Source: Macquaria australasica (Eukaryota; Chordata; Actinopteri; Centrarchiformes; Percichthyidae). Taken from it: a stretch of DNA of 64,000 bases. The notes below the pieces were generated by a model. The model worked only from the letters and a program-made list of their open reading frames with translations, ran no database searches and was not told the DNA's origin. The stretch covers positions 1,116,001 to 1,180,000 of the forward strand of contig SEMN01000080.1 in assembly GCA_005408345.1 (NCBI GenBank). Direction: 5' to 3'. This document shows positions 48,191-59,745 of this stretch, piece after piece. A program made the position numbers and the translations under genes. Position 1 is the first letter of the stretch; each line of letters starts with the position of its first letter.

Positions 48191-49976
48191 ATAGCTAAAA
48201 ACTATAAGCCCCTAGTACTGCAATACCCAGTTTGGATACACACACATGGTGACAGAGTCCTATAAAAAACAAACAAAAAAAACCAGGAAAACACTTTCAC
48301 ATTTTAATTAGAACTGTGTTATGTACAATTCATTGTTCATTCAAATTCATTCATATATATGTCAGACAGATTAAAAGAAACACAATGTAAAAATAGTTGA
48401 ATGCATTTCAGAGAATGAGGTAATACTTAATTCATGTGAGGTTGCCCTGGATTTCCCTTTTGAAATGCTGCCAGACCTTAAAGTGTGTCATGATACGCTA
48501 CGCGGCCTGGAATGTAAGTGTTTGCGCGCGCGCGTGTGTGTGTGTGTAAGCGCTTTTTCTAACACAAACAGCTGTTACAAGTGTTTTGATTCATCCCCTT
48601 GTGTGGTGGTCAAATGATTTCCTTCATTATTCCACTTTCGAAATCAGTGTGTGTGTGTGTGTGTGTGTCTGTGTGTGTTTGTGCCTGTGCTGTTTGCCCA
48701 TTCTGAACATCCCCACTATGTTTCAACAACCCCAGCGAGTACATTTTGTGTTTGTTGATGTGTGTTACGCAACCTTTATCTTCCAACCGGTAATTCAAAG
48801 TCATCTGAAGTAGCTCCCTTCTCTATCTGCACACCGTGTCAGCTGAGTCTGCGGATGCTATCACGTAACTCAATGTTCCAACGATTGACTGGAAATGCCT
48901 TCTCACAGCAAGTTTCCCAACTAACATTTGAGTCATAAGTGTAACATTATGGGAAAAGAGGAAAAAAATCTGATGTAAAATGTATTCAGGGTGAAACATT
49001 TTTTATGACTTTCAAGTGCCTTTGTTTTTTAATTCTCACCTGGCCTTGAAGAGCACCTGAAATTAATTCTTTTGAAATGACCCAGTGCTGTGCTCCATTT
49101 TGCAAACAGAGAGAGGTAGGCACAAACAGACAGCATATAGAATTTTCATATTGTACATGCACAATGTTTGCCTTGTAGTTGTGTTACCTCTGCCAACAGA
49201 GAGGTGATGTTTATACATTTGGTTCCATTTGTCCTGTCTGTTAGCAGCATAGCATTTCACCATTTGAACAAAGGAGGGAGTGGCAGTCACCTTAACGTTT
49301 CCATTACGTAACAAAACAGTAATGTTTAATAAAAGATTCATTTTTAGTGAAAATGTCACATGGATAATTACATGGTGTATGCCATGTACTGAGTGCATTC
49401 TATCTTATTCATTTGTTTGCGTTTGGAACACAGTTAATGCTCATAACCTGGGCCTATTTTAACTTAACCTCATCTCTCAGCTGTTTACAGACATGTCACT
49501 GGGTAATATATCTTATCAGCGTGCAACACATATACTTAACCTCATAGTACACAGTCTTAACATGCAGAGCAGGCAAAACCCAGATTGAGATTATGAGGTT
49601 CCAAATCATAAAGAAAGAAAAAAATGTAACAAGGGTGCACTTACAGAGTCAGAGGTCAACACAAAGTTGAGATTAGAGGAAAGGGTGTAACATATGAAGT
49701 CTGCTCTGTTAGATTAAGGACAAGTTGAACCCAATAAGGTGTCACCTTTCAAAAACACCCTTATCTCTTGAGTTTTACATTTCAACTTGTTCTTGTGCAA
49801 GCCCCTGTTTCTCTCTAAGTAAATAGACGAAAATGTACATATCCAGTAATGTCTGCCACATCAGCAGCCCTGTTTGCAGTGATATTTTATTAGGGTCACA
49901 TGCTCCTTTAAGAAACTGGCGATCCCTGTTAATTTCACGTGTCCCTTTTTTGCGACCAGTGTGTTCAAGCCATTCA
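48191..49976. other. Intergenic with short microsatellites
   Basis: (GC)n(GT)n at about 48523-48547 and (GT)n at 48648-48680. No gene was recognised. Confidence 0.55.
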
Positions 49977-50380
49977 TTAAAGGAATAGTTTGACATTTTG
50001 GGAAATACACTTATTTGCTGTCTTGCTGAGAGTTAGATGAGAGACCACGCTCACGTGTCCGTTCAATATGGAGCCAGAGCCAGCAGCCGGTTAGCTTAGC
50101 TTAGCGTAAAGACTCATTAAACATAATATGTCTTGTTTGTTTAATCTGTACAATTTACGTGTTAGTTTGTAGGCTTTAGAGGTGCTGGATGACAGATTTT
50201 GTCATATTGGACAGAGTCAGGCTAGCTGTTTCCCCCTGTTTCCAGTCTTTATGCTAAGCTAAGCTGGCTCCAGCTTCATATTGGATGGACAGACATGAGA
50301 GTGGTATAAATCTTCTCATCTAACTCTCTGCAAGAAAGCGAATAAGTGTATTTCCCAAAATGTTGAAACTATTCTCTTTC
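49977..50380. mobile_element. Foldback (MITE-type) element, copy 2, TTAA at left end
   Basis: The left end is TTAA (49977-49980) followed by aggaatagtttgacattttg. The inner arm reads agccagcagccggttagctt agc taaagact. The right arm mirrors it (ccagtctttatgctaagcta, gctccagcttcatattgga, ctctctgcaagaaagcgaat, aaaatgttgaaactattc). It is shorter inside than copy 1 (29142-29756). No coding capacity. Confidence 0.78.
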
Positions 50381-53300
50381 ACAGTCATTCACACAGACTG
50401 CGAACAATTTGTTCTTTTGCAGAGGTGCCTTGTCCCACTGTTGATGTGGTCTTGGGTGGCCCGGAAGGTGCACACATATCCTGCAAGATGTAAAGTCAAC
50501 ATGAAACATATTCTGCAGGGACACAGAAAATGTTTGGCAGACACTTCCACGTCTCTCCGTCTGCTTCAGTTGTAGAGTGCCAAGAGATGATTGACATGTA
50601 TATTGTACTCACTGTACATGCAAATACTATATTCATGCATCGTCATGTAAGAAATAAAAACGAGATTTTGGCAACTAACATACACAGTGTGGCCAAGTAC
50701 ACATGGTTGAAACATTTAGATACTGTTTAATAGAACGACCAAGTCATCAAACTTTGTGCACGATTCATGCCAAATACTGTATGACATCTGGCTGGAGACA
50801 CACTGATAATCTCAGGAACAGCTGGCCTCCTGGGTTTTTATGTACCTCAGTGTCTGGCTAAAGGCCTTCACACACACCAGGGACGTAATGAATGAACGAC
50901 ACGAAAATGCGTAATACTCGTCTGCGAATATTTACTCTACTACATCCAAAAGTAAACTAATCTACTCACCATCCTGCATCATGTCCTTGAGTTCATAGTC
51001 TTCATAATTTTTGTGTCCTTTGACGTTTTCCGCTGCGTAATATTCCTTCTGTGTGAAAATACTCATGACAAAAACAAGAGTTTGAAAAAATATATTGACG
51101 TGCGAATTAACCGCATGAAAAAAACACCTCCGATGTGTAAAGGCCTTAAGAATAATACACTGAATAAACATCTTGTAAGCAGAGTCCTTGATGATGGAAA
51201 AGGTAAACAGAGGCTGCTGGGTCATAAGTAAGTACTGTAAAAAACACACAGTGTATTTATATAATATACATCCTATATTTACAGTAGTATATCCTTATTT
51301 AGGATATGTCTGAGATTAGCAGATGAATGTCAGAACTGTACTGAAGTTAGCTTCTAACTTGTCACAGTCTTTGTTCTTTCTTGGATTCACGCCATGAGGA
51401 ATTCAGGCTTCCCTGGAGGCAAAAAGGGAACCTTATGTGTCCACTGAACTGTATGTTACGTGATAACCATTTGAATTAGACTGAAAATGCTGCATGCTGC
51501 AAGTATAACTTCTTTTCAATTGCAAAACAGTTATCAAAATTTCCCAGCAGTGCCTGAAAAAGGTGTTTCGAAAATAAGGCTGCAAATGAGTCATGGCACG
51601 CATCAGACACACATTACAACACCCTCTGCCCCGGTTTTTGTGTTGATGTTTATGAGAGCAGAATGTCCTCATTTTGAGGACGTGAGACGTGTGCTTATTC
51701 AGTATCACAACTCGACCTCAGCTCACTCTATCTGCTGAGAGTAAATCTGTCACCTTGTTTGAACTTTATGGATCCACCGAGCACGGGGCTCACGCTCAAC
51801 GACTCTTCCTCCTCCAACTGACCACAACACCCACTGTGCAATAAATCTCCATACTGCTGGAATGAGACAGAATCCAAAGGGATGTAATGGTGTGATTTGC
51901 AAGAATAACAGGGTTAAAGCAAAAAAGAAAAAAAAATAATAATGAAAAGATAGCTGTTAAATGATTGAGGTCATCCACAGTGAGCTGACGTCTCAATTCA
52001 TTGTTGTTCAGCTACTGTAACAAACTAATTAACAACACAGTGTAGGTGCATGTGTCATTCTCTCACATTATGTAATAGTACTGGGGAGGTGGGGGGTAGG
52101 GGGGGTAGGGGGGTGTTATGCCAGGTGGCCTGCAAATGCACCGGAAAATTACTCAGCTGCAACAACCGTGAATCCACGAGCACCCTGTGATCATTTACGA
52201 AGCAAACATGCCCTTGCTTTTCCTGTCTCGTCCTCTGTCCTCTCAACTCTCTTCTCCTTTTGTTTTATGTCTGGTCACATTCTCTCTTACTTTCTTTTCC
52301 TGTCTTGTCTTCTTTAACCATTTCCTTTCATATCGTGACTTCTCCTCTCTTTCTCTCTTTCCTCTTGGTTTCAGCCCCACAGATGACTGAACCACTTGTT
52401 CTGCCTCATGGGAAACCCTTTATAAAAGACATAAACACATAAAACTTGGTTAATGAATAATGGATTCCATGTAACATTTTGATGTAATACAATTTTATAT
52501 GAACTATATGTCTGTGCCGCAATAAAATGTTATATGGAAGTATTTTCTTGTACGTTTTACATTTCACTGCCAGTGCTTCTAATTCCCATGTAAACAACAG
52601 AGTCATTAAAATATGCAATGGTCTGTTAAAATCAGGACATTCTCTCATAAACATGCTTGCTTTTGTGGTGTTATCCCACCATCTGTTGTCTCCCATGCCC
52701 CCTCTCTGCTAGTCTTTCCCTACTCTTCTGAATCTCACTCACAGGCCAGAGTTTTTGGACCCAAAAGGGACTCTTTGAGCCAGCAGTGGGGACATGACCC
52801 CAGTGTTAATTCCTTTGTTGATGGTGATGTCCTTTATTGATGTGGCTTTCAAGCAATGTCACCACAGCGGGCAATCAATTCACCTGAACTGACCCTGAAA
52901 AGTACGCAAACAACTGCAATGGGAAAACACTCGTATCTCTGACGTCGTTTGGGGGCAAATGCATCCCTAAAAATGATATGTTACAGTGAGACAATACATT
53001 TATAAATCATTTGTAGTTACATATTGTAACACTCCATTTAGGGGTACAGTAAATGAAACTCTAGAGCTGAGCCATGTTTTCATTGAACTGTCAACCAACA
53101 ATGCAGTAAAGATTTCATTGATGTTTACGACATCGTAACGTGAGAGTGAAGTGTACGGCGCTGGCTGCCCTCTGCTGGAACTGAAGAAGAGTGCGACTAA
53201 TTGTGTCCATATGGGCTTCACACAGCTCCAACGCATATTGGCCGTGTCCAAAACCACTCCCTCATTCAACTGGATTACCAGCCAGGACTACAGATCTTAC

Positions 53301-54734
53301 TGTAATTCAAATTTGTTCGGGAGTATGGACAAATCAAAGCACAATGTCAGCTGACATAAGGGCCTCAAGGTGTTGGCTTTGTTTCCTAATCCTGTTGAGA
53401 CGTTGTGCTTACATATTCCTAAACTAATATGCTTAATCAAATGGTCTACAGAGAGTGGGAGTAAGGGGTGGGATGGGGGGTATTGGGGCCCCATTCTTGC
53501 CCTGGGCCCCCTTAGCAGGTTTATCCGGCAATGTAGTTCACTCATTTATTATGTAAATTATTATGTATATTATGGACACTGCTTTTATGAGTAGTAGAAT
53601 GTTTTTGGGTTGTATATGGTGCATAAAGTTCACACTCAGAATTCGAACAATCAAATAAAAATGGTGGATAGTAAATAGGGAGTGGGCAATGCCATTGAGA
53701 AATCTGTAGAACCTCCAAAAGGCCACCACAAAGTAACAACAGTGTGCTTATGATTAGTAAATGTTTAGTAACTCTCAAAATGGTTGGATATTTCCAGATG
53801 GCCTATTCATTGATTTATTAGAAAGTTAGAAATGATGATATCATGTGTAATGATTTTTTTTGAGTGAAATCTAAATGTGAAGATGTCAGTGCTCAGCCCC
53901 CATCCATAAGCTAGTACTGTTATCAGTGCAAGTGTGCTGAAGATAACAGGTGGCATGAGAAACAACGTCTGCGATATAATACTTTATGTCCACTGTAGTG
54001 TGATATTCAAAGCTAATCGTTCATTCATTTCGAGTTGGTTGGTTGGCTGACCTTTTTACCGTTGCCATTGGAAGAGCTTTGTTTGTTAAAGTATTGGATA
54101 AATGTCTCAAACTGACTATATGCTGTAGTACAATTTTTTACCATTTAGTTTCATGACTCCATTGCCATAGCATACCTAATAATACTGACACAAATGCATC
54201 TACTTTAACTTACACTGGACACATATGGTACACATGTTTTCATCTTCACGCCACATAAATTTGACCCTCAGGAAATGTAATAATACCCCCAGATATAGTT
54301 CAGTGCTGGAATACCTCTCTCCGCATGAGGTCAACTTTCATGGGAACCCATGCAATACGAGCACCGTAAAGATTTTATATGCTGTACACATATACGTTTC
54401 CACAAAGTTTTACAATTTATATGTTGAAAGGCACACATAAAGTCTAAGGTTTTATGGGAATGTACAGAGTACATTCAGTTGGCAACCGAGATCTTTATTT
54501 TTCTGTTCGGAGTGTAAAAAAATATCAGTTGAGAAATAAAAGAAATTCTGTCTCAAAATATCAAAACATCATGATGCGTCCGAGAAGATCAGCTTGGCCA
54601 CTGTCACAGTTTTCAACTTCCAATTAATTTTTGATGCAATTAGTAGTGGCTGTGTGGCTGGCAAAAACCCAACTTTGCTGTTGCTGTTCTTAGTGACCTC
54701 AGTCACCCTCTCTCTCTCACTCACATACACCAAC

Positions 54735-54736
<2 letters not shown>
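50381..54736. other. Intergenic, no feature recognised
   Basis: No coding, RNA or named repeat was recognised. G-rich (52081-52115) and pyrimidine-rich (52200-52370) patches explain the open frames there. Confidence 0.5.
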
Positions 54737-54778
<42 letters not shown>

Positions 54779-54780
54779 AA

Positions 54781-54820
<40 letters not shown>
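54737..54820 (+). repeat. (AC)n microsatellite with AAAC interruptions
   Basis: Two AC runs separated by caaacacaaacaaac. Confidence 0.95.
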
Positions 54821-57635
54821 AGATCTAGAAAAACGTGACTAATACAGTACTTTTAGGATGAAATATATTTACAGATGAGTGACAAAAGACTGAATCTGTG
54901 TATATGAGATAAATATCAAATAATTAAATAATTTATGAGATTAGGGATAAAGCATTGAGTTTGCACGGAGCTGCAGCCACCCAGTTGTGGCCTTTGGTCT
55001 GGCCTGAGTGTGCTGACAAGTGGTAGCAGCTGGGGATTAATCAGCTTTGTCTAACCTGATTATTATAATATTCAAAGAATTTCAACTGACTCAGCATTGT
55101 TTTTTGTAAACCTTGTATGCCAAATAAAACACACAGATTTACATTTACAATTCATAACAAATAATTCTGTCATCACCCCTCTTCAGTTTGCATGGGTTTT
55201 GGACTTTGCCTAGTTTGAATTTTTTGATGCTTTCGTCGTGTTTGTCCCGCTGGCTAAAGACGTGTGCACATTTATACAGTGTGTGCCAACTGAAAATGTA
55301 AGATATAAGAGCCTTTATCTTAATAAAAGTCCTCCTACTTTGCGCTTTTGGAATTAGTTATACTGCGTTTGAAAGCATGTTGGAGGGGAAAAGAAATCTT
55401 ATTGTATTTTAACTGATTACAGCTGCATTAAGTTGTCAGAATGAACTGACACTGTTGGGCCCGATTTAGATTAGTCCCATCTGACCTGCAGGCCTTGAGT
55501 TTGAAATATCCGTCCAATACTAGAAGGTGCTGTAATTGTTTATATGTTTAATTTTAAATTTGCTTACTAGACCATGTGTTCATCTGATAAAATTTGGTAA
55601 TCCTAAAAGAGACTTACAAAGGATTTACAGTGAGATGTTTATTCAGATGTTAGATTAGCTGTAAACGTATAAATCCATGAGGTCAAATGAGAAATTCCAA
55701 AGTATTTTTTAGGAAAACAGATATCTAAAAACAGAGTTTAACCCATATCTTACCCTTTTGTTGTTGCACAGATGCTTTCCCCTTTTACCCAAAGTTGTCC
55801 ACAAAAGATTTCAGGGCGCTCCCTCGATATTGCAGCGTGTCCTGCTTTTGCCATGACTTTGTACGGCACTTCAAAAGCCTCTCAGTCTGCTTTCTGCCTC
55901 TGATGTTTTTTATGGCGCGAGCCCTTTTCTTTTCTGATTTTCTTTCTTTACATTTTCTTTGATGTAAAATTGTCAGTTTGACAAATCAGAATTATGAGGT
56001 CCACTCGTGTCCTGGTTTAACCTTAGCATCAGAGACTAATTCATGACATGAAAGAGGTCCAACCATACCGATAACAACATACAACGACAACTTCTTTATC
56101 AAGTGAGAAATTGATTTATTTAATTTTAAGTTTATTCACTTTTGATCAGTTATAACTCAGTGGACACGTTTGAAGTTGAAATACAATACAATACAATATT
56201 GACATATTCCTGACAATGAACCTACTAAACTATAGAGCATTTCAGAATGCATGTACATGCATGATTTCCTTCTGTCTGGTGAGTATTCCAGTTGACCCAT
56301 TATTCAGTCTTTTGTTGAGCATAGTGATGCCCCACTGCAACTGGCTCACCAGTTTGGGACAAAGTGACTTTTGACGAGTCACTTTGTCATTTTACTAGCC
56401 TCTGGAGACTTGGGGCGTGAGGACTGAGAGGATAACTGCCTTTTTACAGGGACAGCTGAATAAGCTATGTTTCACCCATATTGGCCAAGCAAACACAGGT
56501 AAAGGGCTTCACCTTAACAAAACAAGTGTGTGAATCATTTTGCAAGTTGTAAACATGTTAATAAATGTTAACTTGGTGGAATGAACTACAAGATTTTCTA
56601 GAGAAAAAAAAGCAAATCTGTTTCAAAGCTTCAAATGAAACAGACAGAAGAGTAATCACTGATAAATCTTTTGAATGATGCTCCGTCATACCTCCTCCTG
56701 TGTATCCTGACCTGCTTTGAGTTTTTTCTACACGGGCATACGTGGTAATTTAATGGAGCTCCAATTATCTGCAATTTATGGGTTCTGTGTGTTTCTTCCC
56801 TAATGAGGCTTTGGTTGGTGGTCTCCTAATGAAAAAATGTAGAAGGCCTGTTGCTGGCAGAGTGCTATTTACAAAATAAAGCCTTGTATGTTCAAATACA
56901 GCAGTTAGACAAACAAGCAAATTGAGCAATGCAACAGAGGTTGAATCAGGTCAGCAAGACGGAGGTTCATTGAGCGAGTCTAATGCAAGTGGGACTAACG
57001 CCACCAAACAAAATAATTTAGTCAAAGTCAATCAACGTTGTTATTTGTGTTTGGCTGTGCCAAAACAGAATGACGGTGACAATTAGGAATAACAAGGCCC
57101 CTCCATTTGTTCTCACGTCCCCATAAAGGGTAAAACTGAAGATACTGCTGGCTGAAGCTCTAAAATCACAGTTGGGCCTGCTTTCACAGAGGCAACAGTT
57201 GAAAGTGTTAAGTGGAGCAGAGAAGGTTTTAGCATTTATTATGTGTTTGCTGACATGCAAATAACACCAGCATCAGTCTGATGATGCAAGCCTGCTGTGT
57301 CAAGCCTTTGTACAAGTGAAATGTCTGGTTGTGTGACCTCTTTACTCTATGTTAACTCAATGGGCCTCAATGAAGCCTAGCCTGTTCCAGGCATCTGTGA
57401 CCTTACTTCAACTTAGCTAAAGATTTACATGACCTATTATTCAAATTGGGGGAAAAAAACAACAAAACAAAATGTATTCGCTTTACCATTTGATTCTGAG
57501 ATTGATCTGTAGATTTGGCCACTCATCTTTGTGCTTTAAAAATTAGCTTGTACTATATGTGGTCCGTTTGTCAGAATGAGCTGATTCAAGCATATTAGGC
57601 TACACGTTTGAAAAAGCAGCAGCTACCCTGGTTCT
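54821..57635. other. Intergenic, one possible conserved block
   Basis: No gene. The stretch 56700-56930 is non-repetitive, AT-rich and full of TAAT-type cores (ggtaatttaatggagctcca near 56745). It could be a conserved noncoding element, but this is unproven. Confidence 0.35.
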
Positions 57636-58560
57636 TCTTCACTTGTCTTTAGCACCAGTAATGACAACATAGCCACTGATGTTTTTGTCAGAAACGTGTG
57701 CCAAGTTCCACACTTCCTTCCCCAGCTTGGAGGCTTTGGTGGAACTCCACCGGAAGGTACCATCGCTCTTATGAGACCAATGATAATAATAAGCCTATAA
57801 TTGTACGTTACTTCCAAAGGCTGATTCTAAACAGATCTGTAACAAGTAGTTGGAATCCAAAGAGCCACTAGTCTAATATAAAACGATCAGCAGAAGCAGT
57901 GTTCCTGAAGCTGGATGTCCTTAATAATGATGAGCCTAAGCTCCTCCTCTGCTGTGTACACCTTCTCTGGTACTTTCTCCTTTTTCTCAGCTATCCCTCT
58001 TCTCAGTCAGCTCCATTCTAATCTCCTCTTCCAGAGCATCACATTTTCTTTGTAACTCAGTTCAGCCTGTTTGTGGCTGAGCTCGGACAGGAGATGTGTT
58101 CAGGGGCCCAAGGTGCTGCATTCATAGACCACGAAGGCCGAACTGAGCGTTGTTAAATGAGACGGTCTGGTCTACGGATGAAGTCGTGAACGTCCTTTCG
58201 CCTTGCAACCATGACAGCTGCAGTTTAGATTTGAAGTTTTTAAGAAGGACGCCATATTCTCTTGCGCACAATTAATCTTGGGATAGGTTGGGCCGTGAAG
58301 GATACTTCCTTTGGATCCTTCAACTTCGGGAAGGATGCAGCCCCTGAACTGAGACACAGCTAGGGTCTCCATGTGCACTTCTGTTTGAGGCTCTATTTCC
58401 TTCCTGGCTGTGCTCGTCATATTGTCCTTTTCCTTGAGTTGCTCTTTCAGCTGGCCCACCTTCTTCTGACATGTCGCTCATTTCCTTCAGCTCAGAGCTC
58501 CTCCAGCTGTCACAGGGCCTTGACCTCTTTCAAATCACCCCTCAAACACAGCTGAAATCC
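57636..58560 (-). pseudogene. Broken coiled-coil coding remnant, family not recognised
   Basis: Minus-strand segments in shifting frames look protein-coding. From right to left they are: DLKEVKAL and QLEEL, CQKKVGQLKEQLKEKDNMTS with RKEIEPQTEVHMETLA (58360-58475), LSELSHKQAELSYKEN (about 58040-58090), DALEEEIRMELTEKRDS in another frame, EKKEKVPEKVYTAEEELRLI with IKDIQLQEH (57900-57985), and a final SDGTFRWSSTKASKLGKEVW then NLAHVSDKNISGYVV ending in AKDK-stop (about 57643-57770). In-frame stops and at least two frameshifts break it. The last piece follows an ag dinucleotide, so it may be a decayed exon rather than a processed copy. I do not recognise the parent gene. Confidence 0.5.
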
Positions 58561-58981
58561 TGTCTTTGTCCTCCTGCCAGGCACATGCCGTCCTTTCATT
58601 CTTTACATAAGTGATCTTTCATCACTGAATTGAGTTGGCTTGCTTCAATAACAACCTAAACATTTAATCAAGTAGTGTAACGTTTGGGGTACTTGTGAAT
58701 ATTTGCATTTTGTCCAACTTTATCCTATTACAACACATTATTTCACAGGTAAATATTGCACTTTGCATTGATTAAGATTAAACATACAATATAGAGGCCT
58801 TGCACAATTTAACACTGAGAGCAGGTATTTTTGACACACTAAGTATTGATGCTAATACTTGTACCATGTACTTGAATTATGAATACAGCAATCATATTAA
58901 TTACATAAGTAATGATGAAAAATGGATAATGGGTTGCTGAGCCAATACACAAAATGAGGACTGAACATGACATAACACACA
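58561..58981. other. Intergenic, no feature recognised
   Basis: AT-rich, no gene. Confidence 0.5.
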
Positions 58982-59500
58982 GTTATTATACACTCAGTGG
59001 CCACTTCATTAGGTACACCTGTACAATCTATTGCAATTCAATACAACAGCTGTGCCATAAATTCTACCTTTACAAAGTTTTTACTGTTTAGTTTTTGTTG
59101 ACATTGTCCATTGTCCATCCTATTTACATACATGAGGGAAACATCTCTGGATATAACGCAGTAGACCACCACCACTAACAATGACCTCAATGCTGGCCTC
59201 AATGACAGTGTAAAAAACCACAATTCAGCCACACACGTTAGAAGTAATGGTACAGGCACTAAGACAAACAAACAGGAAATGCACATGACACCTGGTACAT
59301 AGCATACCAGACACAACAGCCTTAAAGCCCAGCACAGCGGCCAAACCGCACACACACACACACACACAGCTGGTAGACTCAGAAACAGCAACATAAAATT
59401 CAACAGCACAGTCTCAAACAAACACAATGCCCAACTGAACACTACGAGGCAAGACTAACTACAGTCGGAACGTGCAGATAGTTCACCTCTGGTGATCACA
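58982..59500. mobile_element. Dispersed DNA-transposon-like repeat (cactcagtggccacttcattagg type)
   Basis: It starts with cactcagtggccacttcatt, then aggtacacctgtac, a phrase I recognise as the end of a repeat common in fish and other vertebrates. It continues with caattcaatacaacagctgt gccataaattctacctttac. An (AC)12 run (59347-59370) lies inside. The open frame on the minus strand (59038-59442) has no recognisable protein features. Confidence 0.5.
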
Positions 59501-59568
59501 GCAAGAGCTGACCCGGGCTCAGTGTTGAAATAATTCCATTATACATTAAATTATTTAATTATTGCCAG

Positions 59569-59745
59569 TCACTTCTCTTTTAATAACACAGACAAAGAGT
59601 TCAGTCTGCGTGTCTCCGCTGATGTTCTGATGCCAGTTTCTATCTGACTGACAGAAGAAAAGACTCTTTCTACACTATCTGCTGCTGTAACAGGACTGGA
59701 TAGTGTCAGGAGGTGGCAGAACAAGGTCAAATAAATCTGCAAAGC
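59569..59745 (-). pseudogene. hAT transposase C-terminal dimerisation-domain fragment
   Basis: The minus strand encodes about 58 residues ending in TGA (59571-59569): LLTLSSPVTAADSVERVFSS, then VSQIETGIRTSAETRRLNSL and SVLLKEK. The pattern 'P-V-T-x-A-x-S-x-E-R-x-F-S ... (I)-K/E-T-x-x-R ... R-L-N-x-L' is the signature of the hAT family dimerisation domain. Nothing of the catalytic core was recognised upstream (59750 onward), so it is an isolated relic. It may be unrelated to the ZMYM1-type fragments at 18-21 kb. Confidence 0.7.

Noticed and set aside
52187..52442. Two hydrophobic ORFs
   Set aside because: Pyrimidine-rich DNA naturally encodes Phe/Leu/Ser runs; there are no start context, splice sites or homologues I recognise.
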